64,000 bases of DNA from positions 36,152,127 through 36,216,126 of the forward strand of contig CM067298.1 of assembly GCA_034231615.1 (NCBI GenBank), written 5' to 3'. Origin of the DNA: Meghimatium bilineatum. Lineage: Eukaryota > Mollusca > Gastropoda > Stylommatophora > Philomycidae. Below the pieces are notes generated by a model. It ran no database searches and was not told where the DNA came from. It worked only from the letters and a program-made list of their open reading frames with translations. The position numbers were made by a program, and so were the translations under genes. The first letter of the stretch is position 1, and every line of letters begins with the position of its first letter. Positions 9,526-24,500 of the stretch are shown here, piece after piece.

Positions 9526-12500
9526 GTAAGTTAATGTCTTTTTGAATATATTTTTTTCTTGAGTATCGAAAGAAAAGTAAACAGTCTAATTCTGGAGATA
9601 ATAGTTAACAATCATATGACTATACAAATCACACATGCACATTCACACAGAGAAACTTGCCTTTGGTCACTTATGTCAATAATTAATGTTGGACTAATAC
9701 AACATGGAAAAAATGAATATGCAAGACTGCTAACATTATTCATAATGTACAGTTACCTCTACTAATTTATTGAAAAAGCAATGTTTGGATCAGATTAAAT
9801 CAGAAAAGTCACAATGTATAGTTATGTTCAGTATTAGAACCTCAACAACACAAATAATACATTTCTATATCATATCTTTTGCTGACTGCCTGTATGGCAA
9901 CTGGGGCCTGGTTTTTTTGTTCAGGGTGTTAAAAATAGGGTCACCGTCTTTTTTCAGTCTAGTCGTAGGAATCGACTAAGGAAAGTTGGGGTATAAGCTG
10001 ACAACCTATCATCTGTGAAAAAAATCATCATTGTCACATCTTGTCTCAATTTCTTCCTGTTGTCTTCTGTCAAATAATCACCATGGATGAGAAAAGATGC
10101 AGGCCAGAGGACATTACACCTAGGTATTTTTTGGCAAACTACTAGGAGACGGGAAATCCTAGATGTTTTTGACAGAAGAATTATCATATAGTTGGTCCAG
10201 ATGTGTTGTACTATGCCTGTAATCCTGTGATACTGGTGCACTGAAATGTTTCCCATCAGGGACTAAACATGCATCATAAAGCCCCCTTACACATCCATGC
10301 CTTTGAGACCTTATATGAGTCTAGGTTTCGTCTGTTATACAACTGAGAAGAAACTGCTTTTGTCAGAAAGTATCTGTGCTGTCTAAGAGCAACCTGCTGA
10401 CAGCTAAGGGGATTATTTTATCATCCTCTGTCGACACTCTCAGTAATCAACTTTACATTTAAAGAGTCAGCAGTCAGTCTGATGCTGTTAGTGTGATTCC
10501 ATTTCTAGCTGTGATTTTCATTTGTTTCTTGAGTTGTTTATAAAATCTTTGTTGCCCATGCATTGTGAATTTTGTCAACAGTTGATTCTGGTGTTTTTTA
10601 TGTTTTTGAAGTTATATTTGTTTTTCTAACAGAATAATTTTTTGTTCTCTCAGTGTTTATCTGTCACTCCCACTATATTTGAAGTTTTCCATTATTTAAA
10701 TCATATAACGATGCACTTATTCTATAAGGAATATAAATAACCAAAATGTCAGAGGATGTCTGACAAAATGGAGAGAGCCGCAGTAACCAAATGAATAAGT
10801 AGTAAATACTGAATCAAGTGTTACTATAAAATCCTATCAATGTTAAAAATAAATAACTAGCAATAAAACAAAGAACAAAGACAATTTTCCACATTATGGT
10901 CCAACAGGGACCTTTCTCAAGAAACACAAAACCATAAAAATATTTAAAACTGGGATGACTTGGATATGTTTTTCTCACCACAAAACATTACTAAGTGAAA
11001 ACGCGCCATGCATGTCTAGTAAATAATGAGTCACTTACAAAAGACTTAATGGCTTAAAATAAATTACATAATGACAAATTAATTTTTTCCGTAAGGAAGC
11101 ACAGCATGATTTTATTTAGCTATGTCTACTGTATATTGTATATACCCATTCTGCAATGTGTCTTTGTGGATATTCGTTGTAGTTTATTCAGCTGTAAATA
11201 AAAATCCTTGGTACGGTTTTATTAGTTTGCTATAAGCAAATAATTCATGCTCAAATGCAAATACAATTTGTAAAAATCTTTGGAATAGCTAAAGATGCAA
11301 GATAGTTAAAACATATATATGGACCCATTTTAGCATATAGTTTTTCAGGATGATTTTCTGTACCATTTGACAGATTTCTACGCAGACATATCGAAAAGAT
11401 GGAAAACCAGATATGACATTCAAATCATGTTTACCAAATGGTAGTCCACTGCAAACAGAGGTTATGAAGTACAATGGTAAGTTAATATATGGTTTTCTTA
11501 CTTATAATATTCAAGGATATTAAATATAAGCTTTGTAATTGTAGTCAATAAGTTTGAATATCTTGGTTCAAACATAAACAAAACTAGTGACAACCCAGCA
11601 ATTGTTTGAAACTGAAAAATAAAGGACTGGTTTCTCCTGAAGTTTTTAAAAAATGTTATCATTGTCCTTTGGTCATATCTTTTAACTAAAACAGTTTGAT
11701 TGGTCATCCTATTTGCTGTTCTGTCAGATTTTTCTTGTGGTTTTTCTGATAACCTATTTAACTTATCTTACTGCAAAGTCTGTCCTTTTGTTGTTTTGAG
11801 GCACCGTTTTTTTTGTTAAAGTCTGTCTGCTGTTTTATTTTACTGCTAGATTATGTCCAGTAATCAATGGTGAGATTGTTTTGCGATAATTATCGTTTAT
11901 TAGTTTCTTGATAAATGTCTCTATTAGACTGTAATATAGACAATTGTTTGGTTCCTGGGTTTGTTATTTTTCATTTAGAATATTATACATTCAATATTTT
12001 TACTATTTATTAGTAACAGTTATATTATACTAAGTATGATCAATTGTATGGGCATGTTGATTAAATATCCTTTTCGCAAAAACTCTCTCCCCCACCCCCA
12101 TTCTCTTCATCTTCAGCAAAAGCCTCTCCACACTACATTCAATCATTCATTTTCCTTTTACGCTGAAGTTAGGGCAGAGGTCAGATCTCTCCAATTCTGT
12201 CTGTTCAAAGCTATTTTGAGAAGTTCTTGAATAGTATGGATATTGATTGTTTTACTTTCTCTAAGTATTGTTCTTCTGAGTGTTTCTTTTGGTCTACTCC
12301 TGGCTCTTTTGCCTGTAGCTATCCATTCAAGAGATTGGTGGTGTTTTCTGTTGATGTCTGCGTGTCGGACATGCCCGATGTAGGACCAACTGCGTTTTCT
12401 GATAGCATCTGTGATGAAATTTTGATGTCTCTTCCACACTGCAGGCTTGTTATGAACATTGATAGTGTACTTTTTACTTCTTTGAAACCATCTATCACAT

Positions 12501-15500
12501 TTGATCTAAACCTGATGAGGGGGTCATCTGTGTGACACTTTGCCTGAAGCCTGCTGGATTATTATCACACAATTATAATCTTCCGACCATCAGTATAATC
12601 TGTTGTTATCCAATCTCTCAACTAGCTTGCCTATACAAGAAGTTAGAGATATGGGCATATAGCTTCTTGATGTTTCTGATAGTTTTCCTTTCTTAAGAAT
12701 TGGTGTTAGTCATGCTGAAGGTAACTGTCTTTCATTATATGTTCAATTAATAAACCATAAGAGTGTTTCTTTAAATCTTTGGTCCTGTAGCTTAGCCAGT
12801 CTCCATATTCCATCCATTAATAGGTTATTGAATGCAGCAATATTGTTCTGATCTTTAATAGGTGTTACATTTTATGTGTGTTGTAAACATGTTTACTCGT
12901 TGCAGTGTTACTTGGTGTGTCAGTAGACCATGCAGTCACAAACATATTGATTTCTTGATGCTATTTTTATATCTTATAGATTAACTTTACTTTATTGTGT
13001 AGCTGGTTAAGTGCGTGTTCTTATAAATACATATGTTGTATTGTAGATTTGACCATTCTTGACACCGTCTTCTGCACATCGAAGAAACAGTTTTACATCA
13101 TAGACCTGCTTCACTGGAAACATTACCCATACTATGATACTGAGGTATAATATATGTTATAGGATTTCATATCACTTAACGTGTAGCAACCATGAGAAAA
13201 ATAATGCATACTTCCTCTTGCAACCGGTTTTTTTTTAAACAACTAATGATTTTTCTGCACATTTGATATTTTTCATAGCTTTTTTATTTGTTGAGTTATT
13301 GATTTCAAATTCGGAGACAATAGAGGTAAGTGGATATGGTTTGGAGGTGGTGTTTGCTTGTGTGTGTCCGTATTATGTTTTGGATAGCCAAAATCGGCAA
13401 TGTGGACAAACGCACACAAAGAACTTACCGCGTCACAACCATCCACAGTCCTAGCTGTAGAAAACACTGCTGCACTAAAATTCCTCATTGTAAATGTCAG
13501 CATTTACATCACTATCAAATATTTTCAACACCTCCCTCAACTCGCATACGTTGATCTACAGTACCTGAAACAGTAAAGCTTTAAAAGTCATCTTCGTCAG
13601 AATCATCATCTGTGAAGAACTCTCAAGAAATGAAGTTATGTCTACACAGTTTGGATTGCAAATGTGAAATGGTCGGATAAATTACGATTGTGTATTTATA
13701 TCGTCGCTGAAAGTTCATGGGCAATCACTCAAAGTAACTTACTATAAGAGCATATTGGAAAATTAACATGGACGATTGTTGTCTATGACTACAAATGGTT
13801 ATACCTCAATGTAGACATTTGTCAACATTGGGTTCTATTGCTATATTACATTTGTAGACTTTGGATTGCTACAGGTTAATTCTGTTTCACTTAATTTTTG
13901 TTTTTATGCTGTCAGGTGTATCTGCATTTATTTTGTGTTATACTTTTATTGTGATCTCTCCAAGCGCTCTACAGGGTCCATTATTGATTTTTTTTTTTTG
14001 TAGGTAAATAACACTATAGGATGCGAATAGAATAACTAAATACATTTTAAAAAAATATTAGGGGTATGACTTTGTATTTTTACCATATTCATAATTATGT
14101 TTGTTGAATGTGTGACTGAATTGTTAAAATCCATTCTTACATTTGTGATGCAGATAGTTAAAATCAGGATAATAATTAGATTTCTGTTCAGCAGATTAAA
14201 AATTTTATATCCTCTTGAGACACCTTAACAGAAAAACAAACAGTATAGAAAGTCTTTGTGTTTCCAAGTGTTTATTGTCCTTTTTTCGAGTCACAGTTAT
14301 GTATGAATGTGACAATAGATCATCAATACATCATGATCCAAACATTAAAGATATAAAATTACTATGTTTACAGTTTACTTCATTACATGCCCATGTGTTG
14401 CCAGGGCACGAAATGGGAGCAAAGAATAGCAACACTGTTTACCTTCCACACGTCGTAAATGGCGACTAACGAGGTTATGGGATGAAGTTGGCTGTCCAAT
14501 CCCATATAGGGTCAGTGACCCAAAGCCATGCTAAGTCGGATGTGTCAGGCCGAAAGGCGCAGGCTGTAAACCATGACACAGCACATTCCGTTCTCCGGAC
14601 TACATCCTGCTAATCTGCAGGCGTTTGTGAGAATTAATGCAGAAGAAGAAGACATCATTATATTTTTTTATATGCATGCTTTTCTAATTGTAGAATGACC
14701 AAAAGAATTGGTGACTGTTCATAATTTGAGCATAGCAATTGATCCAATGTTAGCCTTATGGATTCTTCTTCTTCTTCTTCTTTCGTTCACTTGAAACATG
14801 TCTATATCTGTAATTCTGTCTCCTTAATAAAACTCACTGTCCTCTGTAGTTCATACAGTGTCCCATAGAGCTTTGATTCCAGTGTTGTTTCCTCTGGCCA
14901 ATATGTCTGCCTCAGCGTTTCATACTCAGAACACTCTTGAAGTATATGTTTGGCACTCTGTGCTGCCTGTCCACATGTACACATGGCCGTGTTGCCAATC
15001 TTGAACTTTGTATACATGTGACTGCGGAGTCGGTTGTGTCCTGTTCTGAGACGTAGAATTATAACTTGTTCTGGTCTGTTCATAATGTGATAGTCATCCT
15101 GTGTTGGTGTTTGTGGCTTTCTTATTGACTTGATCATCTGTTTTTTCTGATGGTAGGTGATTGGTATATCTGGTTGGTCTTCGGCAGCACCTTCCTTAGC
15201 CAGCCTTATGGATCATAACTTATTTCTTTGTAGTTCCTACAATGCAGAATTAATTTTGACGAAAGAAAGAAAATTTGGTGTTTGTCTTACTTTATCTTTA
15301 ACTTTCTATTTGCAATGATTTTTTGAATAAAATTTGAATATGTCTTGTATGAGTAGATGTGTGTCTAAAATGTCATGTATGAGTGCACAAATTGTCACCC
15401 TGATCTAGTTGGTGAGTAAATTTGATTTGCTTTACAGAAAATTTATAGATTTTCATGTTAACTCAGTACTAAAAGTCATGAAATTAGGTAGAACATCATG

Positions 15501-18500
15501 AAAATAGTCCAGCAATATAGACATAGGGATATTTGCTGGTTTGGAAGGGTTTATGACCTTTTATGCTTTCTTAAGTGTACATGGTCACATTTGTGGTTTT
15601 TTAAATTATATTTTACTTTGTTCTTGCCAAGCAATATATTTAGTTAGTCTATAGGTTCTGCTAAAAAATGAAGTAATTTTGATTTCTATTGAAAGAAATA
15701 GCCCATTCAAATAATGTATGGGTGCACCCTGTACGGCTAACATCAATTGTCCCATGCACACCCATCGGCTAACTTACTTATACTAGTGTTATTATGCTCA
15801 TATTTCACGTTGCTGATTGTCTATACAATAATTCCCGTTACATTGACTTCACTCTACATTTCAATATCTTAGTGATATATATTATAATCAATGTGTGACT
15901 CATCAAACAGATTCTGTCTTACCTGTCCCAGTTGCTCACTCTTGGAGAAATTGTCAAATTTCTGGTAAAATACTCGAATATGAACTTCAAGTTTGTAAAC
16001 ATCGTGCATTGACACTTTCTCAGGAGTCCCTTCTGGAGAAGTTACTTCACTTTGATCAGAAACAAAATCTTGAAAATTGTCAGTAATTAATAGTCAAATG
16101 TTTAAGGGACAGATTTAAAGCAAATGCTGCAGGGGAAGTAATCAGAAATTCAATTGTAATGGTTATCTCCCAATATCAATTGGAAAATTCAGATATGCAG
16201 TCACAACATTTTCTGGGAATTTTGGTGCCATAAAGGTGACTGTGACAGTACGGTAATTTATCTGCCATTTTTGGACTGGTTGGACATTTATAAGGTTAAC
16301 TGGAGGTATTTTATATAAATATGAATATGAATGAGTATTACGAAACATGTCAGTAGCAAAAATATGATAACACATTTTCAAAATGATTATGCCTGTTACA
16401 AAAATATGTACGCCAATATGATTTGATTGATACAATTATTTTCCTTATAACTCCCCCCTCCAAAGACACAAATATTTTTCATATAATATAGAGATGATTT
16501 TGTTGTGCCATTTTTTTTTATACATATCAATAAAAAACAAAAACCACAATGTCTCTGTGACCGAACACAGAAAATTTTTAGTACAAAACTGAAACTGCAG
16601 CGGACAGTGAATATTCCAGATGGATCACAAAAGGCATAACATTTTACTTTTATAAATGTTGTTTTACTTTCATCACAACAGCTGTTATTGTGAGAATTTG
16701 ATGTTTGATTGATACAATTTTAGGAACATAAAGGCAGATGGAATCAGTTTTCTGTGATCTCCTCATAGACAAATACACATACATAACATTAGCGGAAAGG
16801 CAAGGCGAAAGAATAGTGAACCTGTTAAAACAGTAAACATCAAATTAATTGAAAATGCAATATTAGATCTATACTCTACCATTTATTTATTTTATCTTTG
16901 TACAGTGGTCAGACATAAAAAGGTTAACCAATTATATTAAAGGTCAGTTTTTACGGACTACAGGACAGTAAGCACCAACTTTTAAGATTTTTCATATTCG
17001 ATCACAACTATGCCCAGGACCTCATTAGTAACAGTGCCAAATTTCATCTGTATCCATCATGTAGTTTATGAATCCATAGTGAACATACAAAGGGCTTGTT
17101 CTTATATCTATATATGTATATCTTCTTCCAGTCTTGTCATTTAGATAATGTTCACGAAGTGATTTTTATTAGTGCCCTCAATGCCAGCGAGTCTGCTCTT
17201 TTCATTGCTGCAAACTTTTGCTTGTCCATGGCAATGTACTCCACCCATTTATTTCTGGTCCAACCATTTTTTTGGTATCTTTATAAGCATGGGCTGAGAG
17301 CCTGTCTACAAGCTGTCAGTGATATTGTGCCAGAAATTCATTTTAGTCCCGCCATAACTACCGTAATCTCCATTCTTATGATCGAAGTTGTTATGTAAAC
17401 TCAATTATAGTTTTATTCCTAGCTCTAGCAGAGAAGTACCATTTTGACTTTTTAACCAGGCATCACAGTACCTATATTGTGTATATCACCATCTTCAATA
17501 GTATTATTATAACAGCAATTATATTTTAAGTTTCATTTTACAATGCTGTAATGTTATGTTGTAAATCTTCAAATAATGGGCTGATTTATCATATTTCTCT
17601 AACAATTGTGGAACATTCTGATATCCCTTGATATGCTGACCCTGATGTGTCTTTAATAGGACACTATGTGGTCAGACAGAAAATACCAATTTCTTTGCCC
17701 TTCATTTTTAAGGACACTACACATATCTATAGCTATTGAGTGATGTAATTTTTCTACAGTCAAATTTTTTGCTTAGATTCAGAATGGATTGACAATGTTG
17801 CATAGATTGACAAGAAGACAGTTTGTAATATTTTCACTAGTTACATAACATTAATGAGCACAGATTAATGTTTTAAGCATTTCTCATGTGCTAGAAGAAC
17901 AGGAATAACTACTTGAAATCCCATTAAACTTTTGACTTTAGTTTTGGAGTAACCACTTGTGACCTCACCTTCTATTTATTATTTTTTTCAAAGCTTTCTA
18001 GACAAGAATAATTCACAAAAATAAAAATATTAATTTATATTTGTCAGAACCCTATTATTTTAGAATGCAAATCACTGGGTTTCAAGGAGACACAAATTAG
18101 AATGCAAAATTAGTTTATATTTGTTTATAAACTTACTTTACCTGCAGTACTGTTGATTATCATTTGTGGTGGGAGGGCATATAAAGGTTGATTTAGTTAA
18201 ATTTATTTTTTATTATGTCTCATAGTTTTGGAAGTATAAATTAACTATTGGTTCTCTAAGTCTGTTATTCTATTTCGAACAGGCAGAGTTTAGATCTTTC
18301 TTCCTTCCGGAAAAGTACAACCAGTTGAAGGCGCCCACAGAAATCTCAGAAAACAATGAGGTAAACATGTTTCTTTGATTGTAAGCTATATGTGTTTAAC
18401 CTGTAGCAACCCAGAGAAAAATTATGCAACTTCCTCTGGAACCCGGCCATTTTTATAATTTCTGGTTTTTCTTGAAGTTTTTGGCATAACTTTTTTTATT

Positions 18501-21500
18501 ATTGATTTATTGAGAATTCTTTATTATTATCAGAGATAATAAAAGTAGGTGGTTGTTTGTGTATGTCAGTGTTAGCACATAAAAGACTTACCAGTATAGA
18601 GTTACCATATCTGTAGCGATAAATAACAATGTAGATCTACACATCTTGTCAACTATCATTATCAACTAATCAATCATATATTTACCATAATAGAATAACA
18701 CACTGAAGCCTTTAAAATCTTCACCTGAAATCAGCATCTATGAAGAATTAACTAACAATGGTGTCAGTGAAGTTAGATCTGTATATTATGGCTTGCAAAT
18801 GTGAAGAGGTCAAATAAATTATGACTGGGTTTATATATTGCAGCGAAAAATTCAATGACAATCACTCTAGCAAATATTATCAAAGCATATTAACATGGGA
18901 GATTATTGTCCATGACTACACATGGCTGCCTCAATGTGGCATATGTGGACATCGGGTGTCCATGGAAAGAGTAAACACATAAAAAATGTTCACATTGTAC
19001 TGCTACAATTTAAGCATGGTTTTTGAGAAAGATAATTAGTGAAAGATTAACATCATTCATATTCACATTTAAAAGTTGTGACATGGAACATTGTTTTTAA
19101 AAGTACATTTTTACTTTGACAAAAATATAAATTTTTCTTCAAAAGTATTATGAAATATCAACCAGTGTTTCATTTGTATGATTTTCAGCTGCTTTATATT
19201 GACTCTTTCTAATGTATCTGGGGAGTTGAAAGTGAACATTGTCTGTGATGGGATTCAGTTACCATCAGTTAGTGCTCAATTTCCAGCATGATTATTAGTT
19301 TGATAATAGTTAAAGCATATCCTGTATAGGACACTATTCAACTATTTAAGTTTTAGGCACCAGTATTTCCAGTGAACTGTGAGCTAGTGTGGCTGAGTTG
19401 AGTTTGTGTGGAGGATCCACCATTTACTCAACCATGTTTACCCACCTGAAAATATGAATGATTGCTAAGACTAGGAGTGGAGTGTGTTGAACTTTTTGGT
19501 GCTCTACAGTTGATACTTTTAGCTAACTGACTAGGACAGGTAGGAGTTACTGTGCATATGTATATCCATCCAAAGAAATATGTTATTTTAGATAATGGAG
19601 GATTTGAGAGACACATTTGAAGGCAGGTAGATCGTCCAATATGTCATAGAGTAAGCAGTTTTGGAAAGTTATGCATAAAATATAGAAACTTTAAAATGAA
19701 AAGAAATACACATGTAAGCAAATAGCTCTTTACATTAATATTCAAGTTAGTCTATGGATCCTCACCATATATCTAATAGCTCATATATAAGTGTTCAGAT
19801 CTATAAAAAATATTTTGTTTAATGACCCTCCCCACTCAGTTGGTTTACTCGTCTTCTCAGGCCAACTGCATAGGATTCATTTCTAGCTACACCCAACTGA
19901 ACAGGGTCAGTTGATACTGGCTGTTTAAGGGTGTAAATTCACAAACATTTGTAACATTGCTCGGAACTATCTCCTTAAAGGCATTCAGTATATATACTGT
20001 TAAAAAAAAGGAAATTCAACATTATTTCAGAAGCATACACAAATTTTATTTTGTGGAATTAATGTTTAAACTTTGGCACGAAGAAACTTTCATACATAAA
20101 CTAAACCAAACCCATCTCCATTCATTCACAATGGTCCATTGACGATGCTGGATCGCCCCTACAGTCGGTTCTGGCATTGCAGGTCTGTAAGAACAGGACC
20201 TCTGTGAGATCTTCTAGCCCAAAGACCAGCATTGTGCAGTTGGTTCATGACCGCTTGATCTGAAATTCGATGAGCTGCTAGCATTGACGGAACTGTGGAG
20301 GACACAGATGCAAATCGATACCTATGGTGGCACAGCCACATGAAGCGGTCTTTGACAGGGGTTGTGACTTTGGATATTCCACTCTGTGATCGGTCTGTCA
20401 GTTTGTTATAATCACCTCCATTGCTTATACTTTGAACTGAATTTTTTCTAGGACCGTCAATTGTTTATAGGCATTCAATAATATGTTCAGAGAGTTTTGT
20501 GTTCAATAAGTTTCATGGGATTCTCATGAACCTGTCACGAGTTACTGACAAAAATGTTTTGACCGTGACCTCTTTCATAACCTTACGAATCATGAGGTGA
20601 TTACAATTCAGATAACCACGAGAAGTTACTGATCAGGTGGACACAGTCCATAGGTTGAATATGTCTGATCAACGAATGTCTTTTATAAAAGTAACCCCAA
20701 ATGAATTTTTTTTAACAGTATATTTCCATTGCTCATCAAATTCCTTGGTAGTTGTGCCAGCAAGCATGTCCACATGCTAATTTCCTTAGCTACCAGCATC
20801 CTAGAATAAAATTAAAACTGATTCTTGTTAGTCTTTTCTGGTTCACAGTTCTATTCATTGTTTGTAAGCCCTGTCACTCAATCTTCCTAACCTGCTCTAA
20901 TATTGAGATACTTTGTGTATATATGGATGATTTGATGCTAGTCTTTGTTACAGTCATTAATCTATAGTCATAGTATTTGTGATAAAAAAGCCAAGCACCT
21001 CTCTAATCCCTCACATCACTTTCTCTGGCATATGCAGAGAATGTTTATGAGCTGCACACATTTCAAACAACAGACTGAGCTGTAGGAATGTTACCTTCAG
21101 TGGCATGCTCATAAAGAGAGACTTGAACTTCTTTCTGCGCTATTGAAGAGTTCTGCCTATATGTTTTGTTTTTGTTTCAAGATATATATCCTCAGGTGAT
21201 TCTGCATGCATCACTATTCTTCCACCACACCTTTGGCATAAGCCATGATACATGGGAAGATGCTGAATGAAACACATCTATGTGGTGCTCTGCAATCATG
21301 AACTGTGCAGCATCTTGTTGAAAAATAATGTAACTACTCAACTGCAGACACTGGCTAGAAAGACACTGTATATAAAACATAATCTAAAGTGATCATAGTA
21401 TGCCCAACCTATCCAAGGACCTTTGTGTACCAGAATATGGCTTATTAGCCTTCTATGAACTCATCAAGAGCATAACTCTAACTGAATTTCATAAAGTTGA

Positions 21501-24500
21501 TGTGACAAATGATTATCACTTGTGATAGACGAACAACAAAAACAGTAGGACAGTCTTATTGACTACCTTGACAACTTGAGACAGATGACTGCTTTCATTA
21601 TACATATTCAAGTTGACTTCTGAAAGGGGCGAAAGAAGTCTGAAAATATGTAAATGTAATTTTTTTCATTATTGCCATTTCCAATCACAAGAAATAATTT
21701 CTTGACAAGACATGACACTAAAAAAAGATTACAAATATGAACTGCATATTCACAGTTCCAGCTGTCAACAAGAATTTGCAAATTCAGTTATGAGACTTCT
21801 CTGTAATATTGTTTCCCTAGTATCCACTGATTTTGCTGGAAAAATTTCCTTGTTCAGAGGCCAGCATAGAACAGGCATTGCAAGAAACTGAATATAAGGT
21901 AAGAATTTCTAAAATTATTATTGAATTGTAATCAATAATTTGTTACAGGACATCTCTTATTGGGATCAAGCAGAAACAATTATTAGTAGTGATTAGCTGA
22001 ACTCTCATCCAATCATTCTGGGAATACCAATAGGTGCAGAGTCACTTTAAGTAGCTGATCCAGATTATGCTCACTGGTCTTTCCTGTAACATGTTGGTTG
22101 TTAATCTTCTTTTGCATGATGGTGTTACATAAAACATTTACTTCTCAACTCTCATCCAGTCACCATGGAATTAAAAAGAAAGAAAAACACTTCAATGTAA
22201 GAATTCATGCAGTCTATTTTCAGTCAAATCAACAAGAACATCTATACCATTAGATATGACACATAGACATACCAATCAAATACAACGAGGTGCAAAACAT
22301 ATTTACCACCCTTCTAGATATACAAGAGAGATGCAGAGTAACTACCATGAAGACAACGTTCTGGAAAGAATATGTCACTTGATATATATCTTCTGCCAAT
22401 ATGTATTAATGACTAGGGAACTTGCTCAACCTAGCCCCATCGTGGCCAGGTCCTCCTACCAGTATACAGAAGGTCAAGTGGCAACCACAAGTGGTACCAC
22501 ATCAACCACTATGCATTATTATATTTACACTTTCATTGTCTTAACCTTGGCTTAGATTGCCACCAATTACTTGGCACTGGTTGCAAAATTAAGCTGTATA
22601 ACCACATATCTTGAGATATTCATCTTGGTCTTCTGTTGAAGTAGCCCCTGAAGAAATATATAATCATATAATTGATTTTGTTACATAAATTAAATAACAA
22701 ACTCTCTAGCATTGAAATTGTTAAAATATTCACTTTATACATTATCTGTTATTGCATGAACATGGATGCAACTTTTCAGATATTTGAAATGCGTATAAAC
22801 AGAACTCAAATTTCATGGACAGATGACTAAACCAGATGATGATTGAACTGAAATAGCTTTAAAATGTATATAGGTTATACAATATACTAGCACAGGGGTG
22901 GGCAAACTTTTTGTGCAGAGGGCCACATTGAAAGTTGTAAAGCTATTGGAGGGCTGCATATATTATGTATATTTTTGTTTAAAATTCTCGGTAAGTAATC
23001 AATTAAATATTTTTATTGTAAAGAAAGGTAGTTTTACATAATGTAGATAACTTCTGAAATAAATTACATTTCTAACAGACTTACACTATAACAGTATATT
23101 TTCTAATATGGATAAAAGGTTTTGCAAATACTTTAACAATATTTGAAAAATATTATGTTGCATACAGTTACAATATGGGTTCATATCAATAGTTTTAATG
23201 AATATTACAAAAACACCATACACATACAGTCACAACAGTTACAACTTTATTGATATTATTAATTTCTAATGAGATGTATGTAATTGCTTGTAAGATTTTA
23301 TAATTCCTTTGAAATCTGGAACAAGTTTACTAGTAGAAATTTGCATGACTGCATTTAAGTTGCAATCAGATAATAAAGACCTATTCTTAGATTTGTTGAT
23401 TTTTAAGCAAGAAAATGCCGGTTCACAAATATATGTAGATCCAAATAATGACAAAAATTTAGCTGCAAAGTTTTTTAAGTTTGGGAATGATTGTTCAGGT
23501 AAAGAACTAGAAATCCAACAAACATTCAGATTTAAATGTTTCCTTCAGGTAATGATTGGCTTGTAATTCAAGCAACTCCAACTGTATGTGCTCTGGGGCT
23601 TTATCAGCTTCTGCACTGAGAGGAGAACTGATAACATTGAAGTGCTGCTCCAAGTTCTTGGAATCTTCTTCCAAATTATTCAACCAATACATCTAACTGA
23701 GCTTTGAATTTTTTACTCATTTCATCAGAAATAGTTTCTTGTTTCAGCAAAGGGAAGTGACAAAATATGTTTTCACTTGCTTGTCTGGAAAACAGTGAGA
23801 GTTTGGCTTAAAATGATTTTACATGAACATACATTTCATGTGCAAACAAACCATTGCCCTGAAGTTTAATATTCAGTTCATTTAACTTTTCCATTATTTC
23901 AATGGCAAATATAAAGTCAAGCTTCTACTCTGCATCAACAATGTTAGCATTGAAGTCACATTCTATGCCCTTCATCTCTAGAAACACTACTATTTCTTCT
24001 TTAAGATCCCATACTCTCCTTAAAACCTTTCCGAGGCTCAACCAGTGAACTGTACTGTGGTACAAGACATCAGAATGTTCAGTTTCTAGATCGTCTAGTA
24101 ATGCTCTGAATTGCCTGTGATTGAGTCCTCTTGATCTGAGGTTTATGACACTGACAACTGGGTCAATAACATGCTTAATTTTTAAAACAGATTTACACAA
24201 ACTTTCCTGATGAATCACACAGTGATGTGGTAATATTACGTGGTCAGGATATTCTGATTTAATATCATTGATCAGTTTTATCGGTCCTATATTTTTTCCA
24301 GTTAAAGCATGAGCACCATCAGTTGTAATACTGGCCATCTTGTTCCACATTAACCCAGCTCTTTCAATACAGCTACTAACAGCATTGAATATATTGAGGC
24401 CAGTGGTAGTGTCTTTGATCGACTCAACACTCAGTAACTCTTCAAAGAGTTTAAAAGAATTGTTTAATCCACGTATAAAAACTAATAATTGAGCAGTACC

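Noticed and set aside
13263..13554. Several 60-76-codon ORFs after the 13144 exon
   Set aside because: They fall inside the non-coding piggyBac-type MITE.
17096..17398. 100-codon plus ORF in a snurportin intron
   Set aside because: Hydrophobic low-complexity translation, no homologue recognised, no matching splice phase with the flanking snurportin exons.
22256..22555. 99-codon plus ORF with 'NVLERICHL'
   Set aside because: Only a few residues resemble a LINE tail; the rest is featureless, so no call was made.
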